Shown in pieces: positions 18,740 to 27,328 of a stretch of DNA of 64,000 nt. Both the position numbers and the translations under genes were made by a program. The stretch comes from Liquorilactobacillus sicerae (GTDB lineage: Bacteria > Bacillota > Bacilli > Lactobacillales > Lactobacillaceae), in contig NZ_JAHAVQ010000003.1 in the NCBI RefSeq assembly GCF_029916425.1, positions 150,889 to 214,888 of the forward strand, written 5' to 3'. The stretch's first letter is position 1. Every line of letters begins with the position of its first letter. The notes below the pieces were generated by a model that was given only the letters and a program-made list of their open reading frames with translations, was not told the origin of the DNA and did not search any database.

Positions 18740-20898
18740 TCAAAAGATTTGATAAACATTCATATTTTAAAAATCGCGAACTCAGCTGGTTAGATTTTAA
18801 CGGCCGAGTACTTGAAGAAGCTCGTGATCCAGAAAACCCCTTATTAGAACGAGTAAATTTTTTAGGAATCACCCAAAGCAATGTCGATGAGTTTTTTATG
18901 GTCCGCGTAGCTTCACTGAACAAAATGTATTCCGTTGGCATTAAAACTACTGATGCTTCAGGGATGACACCCAAACAGCAAATCGATGCCATTAATTCAT
19001 TGGAACAGCAGATGGTCGCCAAGCGCTACAATACTTATAACCGCTCATTGCTGCCGCAATTAGAAAAAAATGAGATCAAAATTGTTAAAATCAAAAACAT
19101 TACTGACGAACAGCATCGCTCTTTGCAACGCTATTTTAATGACGATCTCTATCCAGTGCTTACTCCGCTAGCAGATGATTCTTCACGCCCCTTTCCTTTT
19201 ATCAGCAATAACTCGCTAAATCTGGCCATCAGATTGCAAGAAAATAAAAATCTAAAGAATCGGCCTTTTGCGACGATTCGGATTCCAGAAATCTTTGGCC
19301 GCTTGATCAAGTTGCCGCGTGAAGACAATAGCTTTATTTTAGTTGAAGAAATTATCAAAGAGTTTATCAGTAACCTCTTTCCGGGCTATCAAGTAATTGA
19401 GTCAGCTACTTATCGAGTAATTCGCGATATGGACTTGGACGTGGCTGAAGAAGATACTTCTGATTTGTTGCGTGAGGTTCAAAAGCAGTTGAAAAAAAGA
19501 GAACACGGCAAAGTTATGCGGTTGGAAATTGAATCTTCAATGAGTCGTGATCTCAGTAATCGCCTAATCAAAAATCTTGATGTTGATCAAAGTGCGGTTT
19601 ACCGCATCAATGGTCCCATCGATTTGACTTTTTTGAAAAAATTGCCTGGTAAGGTTACCGGTCATGACGATTTGCGCTACCAACCGTTTCGAGCATTCAT
19701 TGATCCACAATTAGCATCGGGTCAGAATATTTTTGCGGCTGTTCGTCAGCATGATTTTTTAATGCAGCATCCCTACGACTCATTTAGTTCAGTCGTTCAT
19801 TTCATTGAACAAGCTGCTAGCGATCCAAGTGTTCTCGCCATTAAGATGACTCTTTATCGTGTATCCGGTAATTCACCGATTATTAAATATTTGGGTTTAG
19901 CAGCTCAAAAGGGCAAACAAGTTACGGTTTTAGTTGAAGTCAAGGCTCGCTTTGATGAGGAGAATAACGTTCGCTGGGCTAAACAATTGGAAAAAATGGG
20001 TTGTCACGTAATTTATGGACTAGTAGGCCTGAAAACTCATTGTAAAATGGCACTAATTATTCGGCGAGAAGAAGATGGGATTCGGCGTTACTTACATTTA
20101 GGAACCGGCAATTATAATGATGTCACCGCTAATTTTTATACTGATATGGGAATTTTTACAGCCAATTTGGATATGGGAATTGATGCTTCAAATATTTTTA
20201 ATATGCTGTCAGGCTACGCTAAACCACCATATTTTCACAAGTTGCATATTTCACCACATAAAATTCGTGAATTTATCTCCAAAAAAATTGATGATGAAAT
20301 TAATTATGCTCAAAATGGTCAACCGGCTGAAATCCGGATGAAAATGAACTCACTTTCGGACCAAAAAATTATTGAGAAACTTTATCAAGCCTCAGCTGCT
20401 GGTGTCAAAATCAAATTGATCGTTCGGGGAATTTGCTGCTTAAAAAATGATTTACCCGGAATCAGTGAAAACATTGAAGTTCACTCAATCGTTGGCCGCT
20501 TTTTAGAGCACAGCCGAATTTATTACTTCTACAATCAAGGTAATGAAGATGTCTATTTATCAAGCGCTGATATGATGACCCGTAACCTCGATCGCCGCGT
20601 TGAACTGCTCTTTCCAGCCCTACAATCAGAAATCAAGGTTAAAATAATTTCAATTTTCAATTTAATGTGGCATGATAATCTTAAAGCACGGGTTTTACAT
20701 GGTGATCAATTTGAACGGATCGATCGACGAGGACTGGAGCCTTTCAGTTCGCAGGAATACTTCGTCCAAGAGGCAACGAAAAAGAATCAAGTCCTGTTAG
20801 AAAATCGGCGGCAAGCCAAAGCTAATTCCGTTTTCCAGCCAATGATGCATCGTGATGATCCCTTGCAGTTTCAAATCGATCCTAAGGAGGAAGAATAA
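18736..20898 (+). CDS. ppk: Polyphosphate kinase
   Basis: Makes inorganic polyphosphate from ATP reversibly. It is a PPK1-type protein of 720 residues with N domain (NRELSWLDFNGRVLEEA), head domain and two phospholipase-D-like C domains. The phosphorylated histidine is H435 in GLKTHCKMALI and the second is H592 in FLEHSRIYYF, the same numbers as in E. coli PPK1. LHLGTGNYND and the C-terminal MTRNLDRRVELLFP are intact. It starts at TTG (18736), 8 nt after GGAGG, inside the stop region of the preceding gene. Confidence 0.96.
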   Translation: MIKRFDKHSYFKNRELSWLDFNGRVLEEARDPENPLLERVNFLGITQSNVDEFFMVRVASLNKMYSVGIKTTDASGMTPKQQIDAINSLEQQMVAKRYNTYNRSLLPQLEKNEIKIVKIKNITDEQHRSLQRYFNDDLYPVLTPLADDSSRPFPFISNNSLNLAIRLQENKNLKNRPFATIRIPEIFGRLIKLPREDNSFILVEEIIKEFISNLFPGYQVIESATYRVIRDMDLDVAEEDTSDLLREVQKQLKKREHGKVMRLEIESSMSRDLSNRLIKNLDVDQSAVYRINGPIDLTFLKKLPGKVTGHDDLRYQPFRAFIDPQLASGQNIFAAVRQHDFLMQHPYDSFSSVVHFIEQAASDPSVLAIKMTLYRVSGNSPIIKYLGLAAQKGKQVTVLVEVKARFDEENNVRWAKQLEKMGCHVIYGLVGLKTHCKMALIIRREEDGIRRYLHLGTGNYNDVTANFYTDMGIFTANLDMGIDASNIFNMLSGYAKPPYFHKLHISPHKIREFISKKIDDEINYAQNGQPAEIRMKMNSLSDQKIIEKLYQASAAGVKIKLIVRGICCLKNDLPGISENIEVHSIVGRFLEHSRIYYFYNQGNEDVYLSSADMMTRNLDRRVELLFPALQSEIKVKIISIFNLMWHDNLKARVLHGDQFERIDRRGLEPFSSQEYFVQEATKKNQVLLENRRQAKANSVFQPMMHRDDPLQFQIDPKEEE

Positions 20899-20900
20899 AG

Positions 20901-21854
20901 ATGGTCAATTTTGCAGTCATTGACTTGGGTTCAAATTCAATTCGGCTAAAAATTTCGCAAATCAACCCGGATGGCAGTTTCACGGTTACCCATCAATTAA
21001 AAGAAATGGTGCGGCTGTCAGAAAACATGGGTGAAGAAAAAATTTTACAACCTGAGCCAATTGCTCGCACCTTAAAGGCACTCGAAAACTTCAAACAGGT
21101 TTATGAACAGATACCTGATTTGCATCTCGAAGCAATTGCTACAGCAGCAGTTCGACAAGCCAAGAACCAAGCTGATTTTTTAAAATCGGTCAAGAAAAAA
21201 ATTGGTGTGAAGTTCGAAGTGATTTCTGGTGATCAAGAAGCTTATTTAGATTTCTTGGGGGTTTCAAAAACTTTAAAAATCGGTAATAAATGTCTGATTA
21301 TGGATACAGGTGGCGCCAGTACCGAATTGATCTATGTAAAAAATCAAAAGATCCAAAATCTGATCAGCTTACCTTTTGGTTCGGTCACCGTTTCGCAAGA
21401 GTTTGCTTTAAGTGAGCAAATTTCTCCAGGTAATCTCTTCCGTGCAATGACTGATGTTGAACAAAAATTAACTGATATCGACTGGATCCTTGACGCTCAC
21501 AAATCAAATTTAGTTGCTCTGGGCGGCAGCAATCGAACCTTAGCCAAAATTGCCCGCCGTAAGGAAAGCGAAAATGATGAATTGCCAAGTTTACATGGCT
21601 TTCAACTGTCAGGCAACCAAGCAGTCGATATTTTTGCCAACTTAGTCAACCTTGATCGCCGGCAGCGCGAAGATATCCCCGGCTTAGCTAAAATCCGGGC
21701 TGATGTCATTGTTGGCGGCTTGATTCCAATTTCATTGTTGTTGCGTGTTTTACATATCCCCACTATTTTATTTTCTAATTGTGGTTTGCGTGATGGCACA
21801 CTCTTTAATTATTTAGCCACAAATAACTATCCGCCAAAAAATTGTCAAAAATAG
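20901..21854 (+). CDS. ppx: Exopolyphosphatase (Ppx/GppA family)
   Basis: Releases phosphate from polyphosphate ends, opposing PPK. Both phosphate loops of the actin-like fold are intact: AVIDLGSNSIRLKI at the N-terminus and IMDTGGASTELIYV at about residues 133-146. It ends with NCGLRDGTLF. The 317 residues are the short, two-domain form without HD domain. It lies 2 nt after ppk with AAGGAGG upstream. Having PPK and PPX in one operon suggests tuned turnover rather than simple accumulation. Confidence 0.95.
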   Translation: MVNFAVIDLGSNSIRLKISQINPDGSFTVTHQLKEMVRLSENMGEEKILQPEPIARTLKALENFKQVYEQIPDLHLEAIATAAVRQAKNQADFLKSVKKKIGVKFEVISGDQEAYLDFLGVSKTLKIGNKCLIMDTGGASTELIYVKNQKIQNLISLPFGSVTVSQEFALSEQISPGNLFRAMTDVEQKLTDIDWILDAHKSNLVALGGSNRTLAKIARRKESENDELPSLHGFQLSGNQAVDIFANLVNLDRRQREDIPGLAKIRADVIVGGLIPISLLLRVLHIPTILFSNCGLRDGTLFNYLATNNYPPKNCQK

Positions 21855-21859
21855 CTGTC

Positions 21860-21911
21860 AAAAGGCCGTAAAATCAGTTTCAAATTGTTGCTGATTCTAC
21901 GACCTTTTTAA
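21860..21911. terminator. Terminator after the polyphosphate operon, probably bidirectional
   Basis: AAAGG..CGTA..ATCAG pairs with CTGAT..TACG..CCTTT around a central loop, followed by TTTTTAAATTTTT. The convergent phosphotransferase gene ends 9 nt away. Confidence 0.65.
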
Positions 21912-21919
21912 ATTTTTCT

Positions 21920-22759
21920 TTAAAGTGAAAGGACTGCATCACCATTTTTAATGGTTGCCAGCATTTGCTGGGCCATTGTTCCGTATTTTTTACCCGGATG
22001 AGTGGTGTTGTATTCACAAATTTCCAAAGCCGACAGCAACAGTAAACAACGTTGCAATTCATGACTAGGAATTTCAAATTGATGCTTAGCTTCATAGCCA
22101 TCTAAAAACCGTTGCCGAAAACGCGGATCTTTAACTTCATTATAAAAGAATTTAATAAAATCTTGGTAGGTTACTCCAATTTTTGAACGTTCAAAATCAA
22201 TCAGAACTAATTTCCCTTGGTATTCCATAATATTCCGGACACTGAAATCACCATGCAAAACAACTTTGGGCAATTGCTCATACTCTTCATCAGCTCGCGA
22301 AAAGTCCGCTTGCAACAACTTCAAACTGGTTAAAATGGGTGCAGCATAGGCGGAATCTTTTAAACGTTCCGCTTTTTCTTTAATTTGCAAAGGTAACGGC
22401 CGCTGATCTTCATAGACTAAGACTTTACCAGTCACCAGATTGTGAAACTCACCCAGCAGTTTGCCAAATTGATAAGCCACCTGACCATTGATTTGCCGAT
22501 CCTCCAATTCTTGCATTTGTCGATCACGCAAGGTAACAACATAATTATCCTCAAAAATAACGTTGTCTAAATAAACATTCGGTGCATAGACCTCATTGAC
22601 ATGCTGCTCAGCATAAAACATTTCCTTTTCCTTAAAAATTTTGACAAAAAGTTTAGCATGATATAACCTGCTTTCACCAACCAGATGTTGATTTCCTGCT
22701 ACATCGTGGATACTTTTTAAATCTGCTTGATAGTAATCATTCAAAAAATCAATTAGCAT
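21920..22759 (-). CDS. Aminoglycoside phosphotransferase-like kinase
   Basis: 279-residue protein of the APH/choline kinase fold. The catalytic loop VVLHGDFSVRNIM (about residues 165-177) and the metal-binding LIDFERSKIG (about 186-195) are both intact, so it is probably an active small-molecule kinase. The N-terminal lobe (RLYHAKLFVKIFKE) supplies the nucleotide-binding lysine. GGGGATGG precedes the ATG. The neighbours do not suggest a substrate; choline, fructosamine and aminoglycosides are all possible within the family. Confidence 0.85.
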   Translation of the reverse strand: MLIDFLNDYYQADLKSIHDVAGNQHLVGESRLYHAKLFVKIFKEKEMFYAEQHVNEVYAPNVYLDNVIFEDNYVVTLRDRQMQELEDRQINGQVAYQFGKLLGEFHNLVTGKVLVYEDQRPLPLQIKEKAERLKDSAYAAPILTSLKLLQADFSRADEEYEQLPKVVLHGDFSVRNIMEYQGKLVLIDFERSKIGVTYQDFIKFFYNEVKDPRFRQRFLDGYEAKHQFEIPSHELQRCLLLLSALEICEYNTTHPGKKYGTMAQQMLATIKNGDAVLSL

Positions 22760-22908
22760 TCAGCCATCCCCATTTCGTACCCTTTTAAATTAATTGTAAC
22801 TTAACCAGGTTTTAAATGGCAAGAACTCCTACCTAAAAATCTCAAAAAATTGCTAAAGAAAATTATTCACGTTACAATTGAACTATCAAAAAATAAAGCG
22901 AGGTTATT

Positions 22909-23229
22909 ATGACCAAAAACCAAATCGTTAGTTCTTTGAGTTATCTCTCAATCTTATTTGCACCCTTTATTTTTCCGTTGATTGTTTGGATCATCTGCAA
23001 ACATGAACCAATTATCCGTCACCACGCTGCAATTGCTCTGTGGTTACAGTTATTGCCCCTACTGCTTGGTACTTTCTGCCTGATTAGTTTAGGGATAACG
23101 GGATTAGCAACCAGTTCCTGGAAAATTGCTGGACCAATGATCGTCATTTTGCTTGGTATCATTGCCTTAGTGACACTGCTGATTTTCATTTACAATTTAT
23201 ATAAGGGAATCAAGCTGTTAGTTGCTTAA
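22909..23229 (+). CDS. DUF4870-type membrane protein
   Basis: 106 residues with three to four hydrophobic segments. The opening SSLSYLSILFAPFIFPLIVWI, followed by charged KHEPIIRHHAAIALWLQ, is the pattern of DUF4870 (the Tic20-like family). Function is unknown. GAGGT precedes the ATG. Its last 20 bp overlap the 3' end of the convergent macro-domain gene. Confidence 0.82.
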   Translation: MTKNQIVSSLSYLSILFAPFIFPLIVWIICKHEPIIRHHAAIALWLQLLPLLLGTFCLISLGITGLATSSWKIAGPMIVILLGIIALVTLLIFIYNLYKGIKLLVA

Positions 23230-23737
23230 AATAATTTTGGTAGGCTTGCCAAGTTCGCTGATCATAGCAGCAAAAAATAATTTTATATTCATTAACTACA
23301 GGTTGTCTTAACCAGTTGCGGACCGTATCAACTGCGATTGGCACTGCCAACTTTAAAGGGTAGCCATAAACGCCGGTCGAAATGGCCGGAAAGGCGACCT
23401 TTTTTAATTGGTATTGATATGCCAAATCAAGCGAGTTGGAGTAACAGGCTGCTAAGAGCTGCGCCGGTTTTAAAGCTGCCTGATAAATTGGTCCAACTGT
23501 ATGAATCACATAGCGCGCCGGTAATTTAAAACCAGGCGTTATTTTAGCTTCCCCAGTTTGACAACCATGCAGTTTACGACAAGCTGCCAATAACTGTGGT
23601 CCAGCTGCTTGATGGATCGCGCCGTCGACCCCGCCGCCACCTAGCAGACTGGAATTAGCAGCATTAACGATCGCATCACAACTGAGTTTGGTGATATCTC
23701 CTCGCTGCAAGAAAATTTCTGATTGTCCGACTTTCAT
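23210..23737 (-). CDS. Macro-domain protein (O-acetyl-ADP-ribose deacetylase type)
   Basis: 175-residue macro domain. The ADP-ribose motifs GDITKLSCDAIVNAANSSL (about 13-31), GGGGVDGAIHQAAG (about 33-46) and AFPAISTGVYGYP (about 125-137) are intact. The GDIT, N-A-A-N and G-V-D-G residues match the MacroD/YmdB class that hydrolyses O-acetyl-ADP-ribose and mono-ADP-ribosyl groups. It is the last gene of a minus-strand run with the nuclease and lipoprotein genes 12 nt upstream. Confidence 0.92.
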   Translation of the reverse strand: MKVGQSEIFLQRGDITKLSCDAIVNAANSSLLGGGGVDGAIHQAAGPQLLAACRKLHGCQTGEAKITPGFKLPARYVIHTVGPIYQAALKPAQLLAACYSNSLDLAYQYQLKKVAFPAISTGVYGYPLKLAVPIAVDTVRNWLRQPVVNEYKIIFCCYDQRTWQAYQNYFKQLTA

Positions 23738-23749
23738 CTACTCATCCCT

Positions 23750-24577
23750 TTAATTAATCTGACTTGTACCATCCGCGTAATTAAGAGTTACTCCCGACTG
23801 AACATTAAAGATATAGACATTAAAATGAATTTCATTGCTGTCAATTGACTGAGCTTCCATCTGCACACCGCGCGCCAATAATTCGTTTCCTCGAAAAATT
23901 GGTGTTACTCGATATCTGACATAGCCATGCGGATTTTGTTTCAAATAATATGCAATATCATCTTCATGCGCCAGCATTTCTGGAGCATTTAACTCGCGAG
24001 TCCCAGTCAGCAAATTCCGGGGATTATTGTTTTGACCTGTCAGTTGATAACCAATTAAATGGCTGCGGTTATAAAGCCAGCCAGATTTGATTTTTTTATT
24101 GTGCCAACCAGTTGGATCCCAAGTCAATTCCGTCCGCTTAGCTGTCGGCATTAACGACTGGTTCAATAAAGCATTCGCTGCTGTCACACGATTTAGGCTG
24201 TCCAACTGCCCATAAGTTTGCCAAGCACCCTTAGCAGTCGACAGATCACTGGTTGAAAATTCTGGATTATTATGATTGACGGTAATTTCATTTTGACCGC
24301 TGTAATTCAGTTCAGCTAACTGCTGCGTCGTTGCAGTTACAGTCTGCTGGTTGGCAGTTGTTGCTGAAGCAGCCGCTAAGGTTTTAAGCTTTTGATGCCA
24401 GTGCTTGATTTGTCGATTTTTAAGTTTGATTTTCTTGTTTGTTGTTTTGATTTGCCGCTTAAGCCAACTGATTTTTTGTTGCTTGCCTGTCGCTAAAACC
24501 GGTTGCGGCAAGATTGCTGCCGACAATAAACAAATCGTGAACCAAAGTAGCAAAATTCTTGTTAATTTTTTCATCAT
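23750..24577 (-). CDS. Secreted DNA/RNA non-specific endonuclease
   Basis: 275 residues. A signal peptide (KKLTRILLLWFTICLLSAA..PVLATG) is followed by a basic helical stretch (about 35-70), a linker and an EndA/NUC1-type nuclease domain. The catalytic histidine is in YNRSHLIGYQLTG (about 170-182), with NNNPRNLLTGTRELN supplying the metal-binding asparagine. The family usually has DRGH; here it is NRSH, a known variant. The start overlaps the stop of the upstream lipoprotein gene by 4 nt. Likely roles are DNA scavenging or uptake at the surface. Confidence 0.9.
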   Translation of the reverse strand: MMKKLTRILLLWFTICLLSAAILPQPVLATGKQQKISWLKRQIKTTNKKIKLKNRQIKHWHQKLKTLAAASATTANQQTVTATTQQLAELNYSGQNEITVNHNNPEFSTSDLSTAKGAWQTYGQLDSLNRVTAANALLNQSLMPTAKRTELTWDPTGWHNKKIKSGWLYNRSHLIGYQLTGQNNNPRNLLTGTRELNAPEMLAHEDDIAYYLKQNPHGYVRYRVTPIFRGNELLARGVQMEAQSIDSNEIHFNVYIFNVQSGVTLNYADGTSQIN

Positions 24578-25029
24578 CTTAACGCCTTTCGATAGCCAGC
24601 CGCTTGAGCCTGAGCTTCAGTTGAAAAATAAACGGCATTGGCAGCATTCATCTTATAACCAGCTTGACCAGGAACATGATAAATATGCGAATTGCGATTA
24701 CCGACAATCTGACCTTGTCCGGTGGTAATCTGATCAGCTGAACTACTTGAGCTGCTGGTTGAAACTGCACTTGAGCTGGACTGACCGCTAGCCGAAACGG
24801 CTTCCGGTTGCTGAGCATTTTTGTCTGATTGCCATTTACTCTTTAATGAAGCTGATTGATACTTTTTAGCAGCTAACTTTTGCTTAAGCGAGCTGGAAGT
24901 CTTTTTTAACTGCTGAATTTGCTGCGTTTTACTGTCAACTGAAGCCAACACCGCCTGGGAACAGCCACTCAGCGGAGCAAATAATAGCAATAAAACCAGC
25001 AACCTGATGATTTTTCTCATACTTTTCAT
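24574..25029 (-). CDS. Lipoprotein with C-terminal Tyr/His-rich module
   Basis: 151 residues. The lipobox is LSGC (cysteine near residue 23), so the mature protein is membrane-anchored outside the cell. A lysine- and glutamine-rich helical stretch follows, then a low-complexity serine run (about 80-98), then a C-terminal module with GNRNSHIYHVPGQAGY and YFSTEAQAQAAGYRKA. Modules like this end many secreted nucleases and competence proteins of Firmicutes. It overlaps the nuclease gene by 4 nt, so the two are co-translated and probably act together. The start may be nine bases further in. Confidence 0.82.
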   Translation of the reverse strand: MKSMRKIIRLLVLLLLFAPLSGCSQAVLASVDSKTQQIQQLKKTSSSLKQKLAAKKYQSASLKSKWQSDKNAQQPEAVSASGQSSSSAVSTSSSSSSADQITTGQGQIVGNRNSHIYHVPGQAGYKMNAANAVYFSTEAQAQAAGYRKALR

Positions 25030-25105
25030 TTCTTTCTAAGTAAATTACTTTCCCAAATCACTAACTTTATTCTACAATAAAATCAGTAAAGGAGTGCGAC
25101 CAATC

Positions 25106-25438
25106 ATGAAAAGTGTTTTAATTGTCACCACTGAACATATCCCTGAAAAAAAATATGAAGTAATTGGCGAAGTTTTTGGGATGACTACTCAATCTAAAAA
25201 TCTGATTCGTAATCTTGGAGCTGGTTTAAAGAACATTGTTGGCGGTGAAATCAAGGATTATACCAAAATGCTGGAAGAATCCCGACGTGTTGCCGTTGAA
25301 CGGTTGCGAAAAAATGCAGCCAAAATGGGAGCTGATGCAGTTGTCATGATGCGTTTTGATTCTAGTGCAATTGGTCAGGACATGCAGGCGGTCGCGGCTT
25401 ATGGAACAGCTGTTAAATTTGTTGCTTATGAAAATTAA
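25106..25438 (+). CDS. UPF0145 / YbjQ family protein
   Basis: 110 residues with the YbjQ fold, a pentameric heavy-metal-binding-like family of unknown function. Typical segments are [35 protein letters not shown], and [13 protein letters not shown] followed by [20 protein letters not shown] lies 9 nt before the ATG at 25106; an in-frame GTG upstream lies within that site. It is monocistronic. Confidence 0.9.
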   Translation: MKSVLIVTTEHIPEKKYEVIGEVFGMTTQSKNLIRNLGAGLKNIVGGEIKDYTKMLEESRRVAVERLRKNAAKMGADAVVMMRFDSSAIGQDMQAVAAYGTAVKFVAYEN

Positions 25439-25494
25439 TTGCACCGTGATCGCTGTAGTTATGATCAACTGACAATGGCTAACTAAACTAAAAT

Positions 25495-25549
25495 TAGCAG
25501 CAGCTTACAAAACTAGCAAAAAGGGAAATTTTGCAGGCTGCTATTTTTA
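25495..25549 (+). terminator. Probable terminator after the YbjQ gene
   Basis: TAGCAGC and GCTGCTA form a 7-bp stem with a long loop, followed by TTTTTAT. Confidence 0.5.
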
Positions 25550-25733
25550 TGGTACCAAATTCTAATCAACCAATTTGCTGTCAAAACCATTTATCAGCTT
25601 TATTGTTCAAAATAATTATTTTAAAATTAGCAGAAAGTAAATAAAGTATAAGTTTTTTCTCGATTACTTGTTTCAAAGATTTTTTTATTATAGATTTGAA
25701 TAGTAATAAAAAACATAAGAAAGAAGTAATACT

Positions 25734-26507
25734 TTGACAGAAAAATTTCTGACAACCAACGGGATCAAGCTCTGTTATGACATTCATGGGGCTGGAAGTC
25801 CTTTATTAATGATTCACGGCGTTACTGACTGTAAAGAAACTTACGATCGTGACTTACCGGAGCTGAGCAAACATTTTAAAGTCATTCGTTATGATTTGCG
25901 TGGTCATGGTCATTCAACCTTATCAAAAAAACAATTTGATTTAAAAGATCATGTCGAAGATGCCCTAGCTTTGATCCGGCAACTCAATTTAAACGACTTT
26001 TATTTGTATGGTGGTTCACTAGGCAGCTATATCGCTCAAGGTGTTGCAGTGAAAATTCCCACAAAGATTCGGAAATTGATTTTGAATGTTTCGGCGGCTC
26101 ACAATCCGGCTTCCGCTTTAGCCGAAACTGTTAAGAATGATACTTTGCCAACTGATTTGACTGCTCGTCGAAAATGGTGGAGTAAGCATCTAGTTTATGA
26201 TCAAAAAAAACTGGCTTTAGTTGAAAAATCTGGTTTTCAAAAGAATAACTTGTCCCCAGCCGCTGAGTATCGAGCTTTAAAATCAATCAGTGCTTTTGAT
26301 TTTAGTCAGGAACTAAATAAAATAACTTGTCCGGTATTAATTACCAGCGGTCGCTTTGATCCAGTAAACCCGCCACAAAAAAGCCAAGTTATTAATCATT
26401 TATTAACTAATAGCCAAATGAAGATTTTTAACTCTGGACATTTACTCCGATTAGAAAATACTGCTCAGTATGATCAAATCATGATCAATTTTTTTAAAAC
26501 TGCCTAA
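25734..26507 (+). CDS. Alpha/beta hydrolase
   Basis: 257 residues with an alpha/beta-hydrolase fold. The oxyanion segment LLMIHGVTDCKETY comes first, then the nucleophile elbow YGGSLGSYIAQ (serine near residue 103), then TSGRFDPVNPP with the acidic residue and SGHLLRLEN with the histidine. The triad is complete, so it should be an active esterase, lipase or C-C hydrolase; the substrate is unknown. It starts with TTG after AAGAAAGAAG. The upstream 150 bp are very AT-rich. Confidence 0.88.
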   Translation: MTEKFLTTNGIKLCYDIHGAGSPLLMIHGVTDCKETYDRDLPELSKHFKVIRYDLRGHGHSTLSKKQFDLKDHVEDALALIRQLNLNDFYLYGGSLGSYIAQGVAVKIPTKIRKLILNVSAAHNPASALAETVKNDTLPTDLTARRKWWSKHLVYDQKKLALVEKSGFQKNNLSPAAEYRALKSISAFDFSQELNKITCPVLITSGRFDPVNPPQKSQVINHLLTNSQMKIFNSGHLLRLENTAQYDQIMINFFKTA

Positions 26508-26512
26508 CATAA

Positions 26513-26560
26513 AAAACCACTGAAGCTTGTTTTCTTTTAAACAAGCTTCAGTGGTTTTTG
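26513..26560. terminator. Bidirectional terminator
   Basis: AACCACTGAAGCTTGTTT and its exact complement form a long perfect stem with T runs on both sides. It ends the hydrolase gene and the 32-residue peptide gene on the opposite strand. Confidence 0.92.
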
Positions 26561-26597
26561 TAATTAACTTAGTTAGCTGAATGATTTACGTTCATTT

Positions 26598-26696
26598 TCA
26601 AATTCGAGAAAATACTATTTTTGCTATCAAAATCAAAATAACCCATAATGCGGCACTCGGCAACAACGAATATTTTAACCCTTTAAAAAGTTCCAT
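26598..26696 (-). CDS. Small membrane peptide, 32 residues, unrecognised
   Basis: An ATG at 26696 lies 6 nt after AGGAGGG. The frame runs 32 codons to TGA. The product starts MELFKGLKYSLLPSAALW, then one hydrophobic segment (WVILILIAKIVF) and a basic C-terminus (SRI). The next element on this strand is the perfect terminator at 26513-26560, so a short transcription unit is complete. It could be a holin-like or type I toxin-like peptide or a small regulatory subunit; it does not match the Fst pattern I know. I assign no function. Confidence 0.6.
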   Translation of the reverse strand: MELFKGLKYSLLPSAALWVILILIAKIVFSRI

Positions 26697-26854
26697 TATG
26701 AGCCCTCCTATCTTATCTTGCTTAATCATAAACCAGGAGTATTAATAATTTTTGAAGAACTCATAAAGAAAGGTTAAATATTACCCTTAGCTGTTTGCAA
26801 AAATAACTTTGAGCTGGTTTATTTTCAACCTTAATCAGCAATCAAAAAAGTGAC

Positions 26855-27121
26855 CTAATGCAAAGCTGTTGCAAAAGTAACTGCACCAAATATTATCCCG
26901 GGAAGATTTGCCCAAAATACTGGCCAATCCCGGTGTAATTTAAAATATGCATAAACACACCAAAATGAACAATTAATAGCAGCAACTAGCGGTTGAATTG
27001 GATTGCCATAATTACCTTGTAAATTGTTGAAAATTTGTGGAATATACGAAACATACATTAAAACTGCTAAAACTGTCGCAACTTTGCTTAATATACTTAT
27101 AAATTTGCTTTCTTGTTCCAA
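26855..27121 (-). CDS. SemiSWEET / PQ-loop transporter
   Basis: 88 residues with three membrane segments and one PQ motif (MYVSYIPQIFNN) in the first, the architecture of SemiSWEET sugar transporters, which work as dimers. Asn and Trp in INCSFWCVYAYFK and WANLPGIIFG fit the family. The start is TTG at 27121, 8 nt after AAGGAGG. An in-frame ATG at 27142 coincides with the transcript start predicted from the promoter at 27149-27177, so it cannot be the usual start. Confidence 0.85.
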   Translation of the reverse strand: MEQESKFISILSKVATVLAVLMYVSYIPQIFNNLQGNYGNPIQPLVAAINCSFWCVYAYFKLHRDWPVFWANLPGIIFGAVTFATALH

Positions 27122-27148
27122 AATTAAATCCTCCTTATGCAATTAATA

Positions 27149-27177
27149 ATTATAAGGAAATTTTAGATATAAAGCAA
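27149..27177 (-). promoter_or_regulatory. Promoter of the SemiSWEET gene
   Basis: TTGCTT (27172-27177) and TATAAT (27149-27154) with a 17-nt spacer, minus strand. Confidence 0.7.
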
Positions 27178-27328
27178 TTTAAATTAGGTTAATAACTCTG
27201 TTTCAGCCACCTCTTGTCCCTAGAAAAGCTAGCCAGTATGGGTCAAATTGTGGGTCAAGTCAAAATTAGTAAAATAAATACGGCTGACAAATGCCCTTAT
27301 TTCAGCATTTACCAGATCTATTTTCATT

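Noticed and set aside
21920..22759. Kinase as an aminoglycoside resistance gene
   Set aside because: The APH fold covers many substrates and the context is core chromosome; nothing supports a drug target.
24780..24830. Serine codon run in the lipoprotein considered as a CRISPR-like or microsatellite repeat
   Set aside because: It is an ordinary low-complexity linker with no spacer-repeat periodicity. No CRISPR array is seen anywhere in the window.
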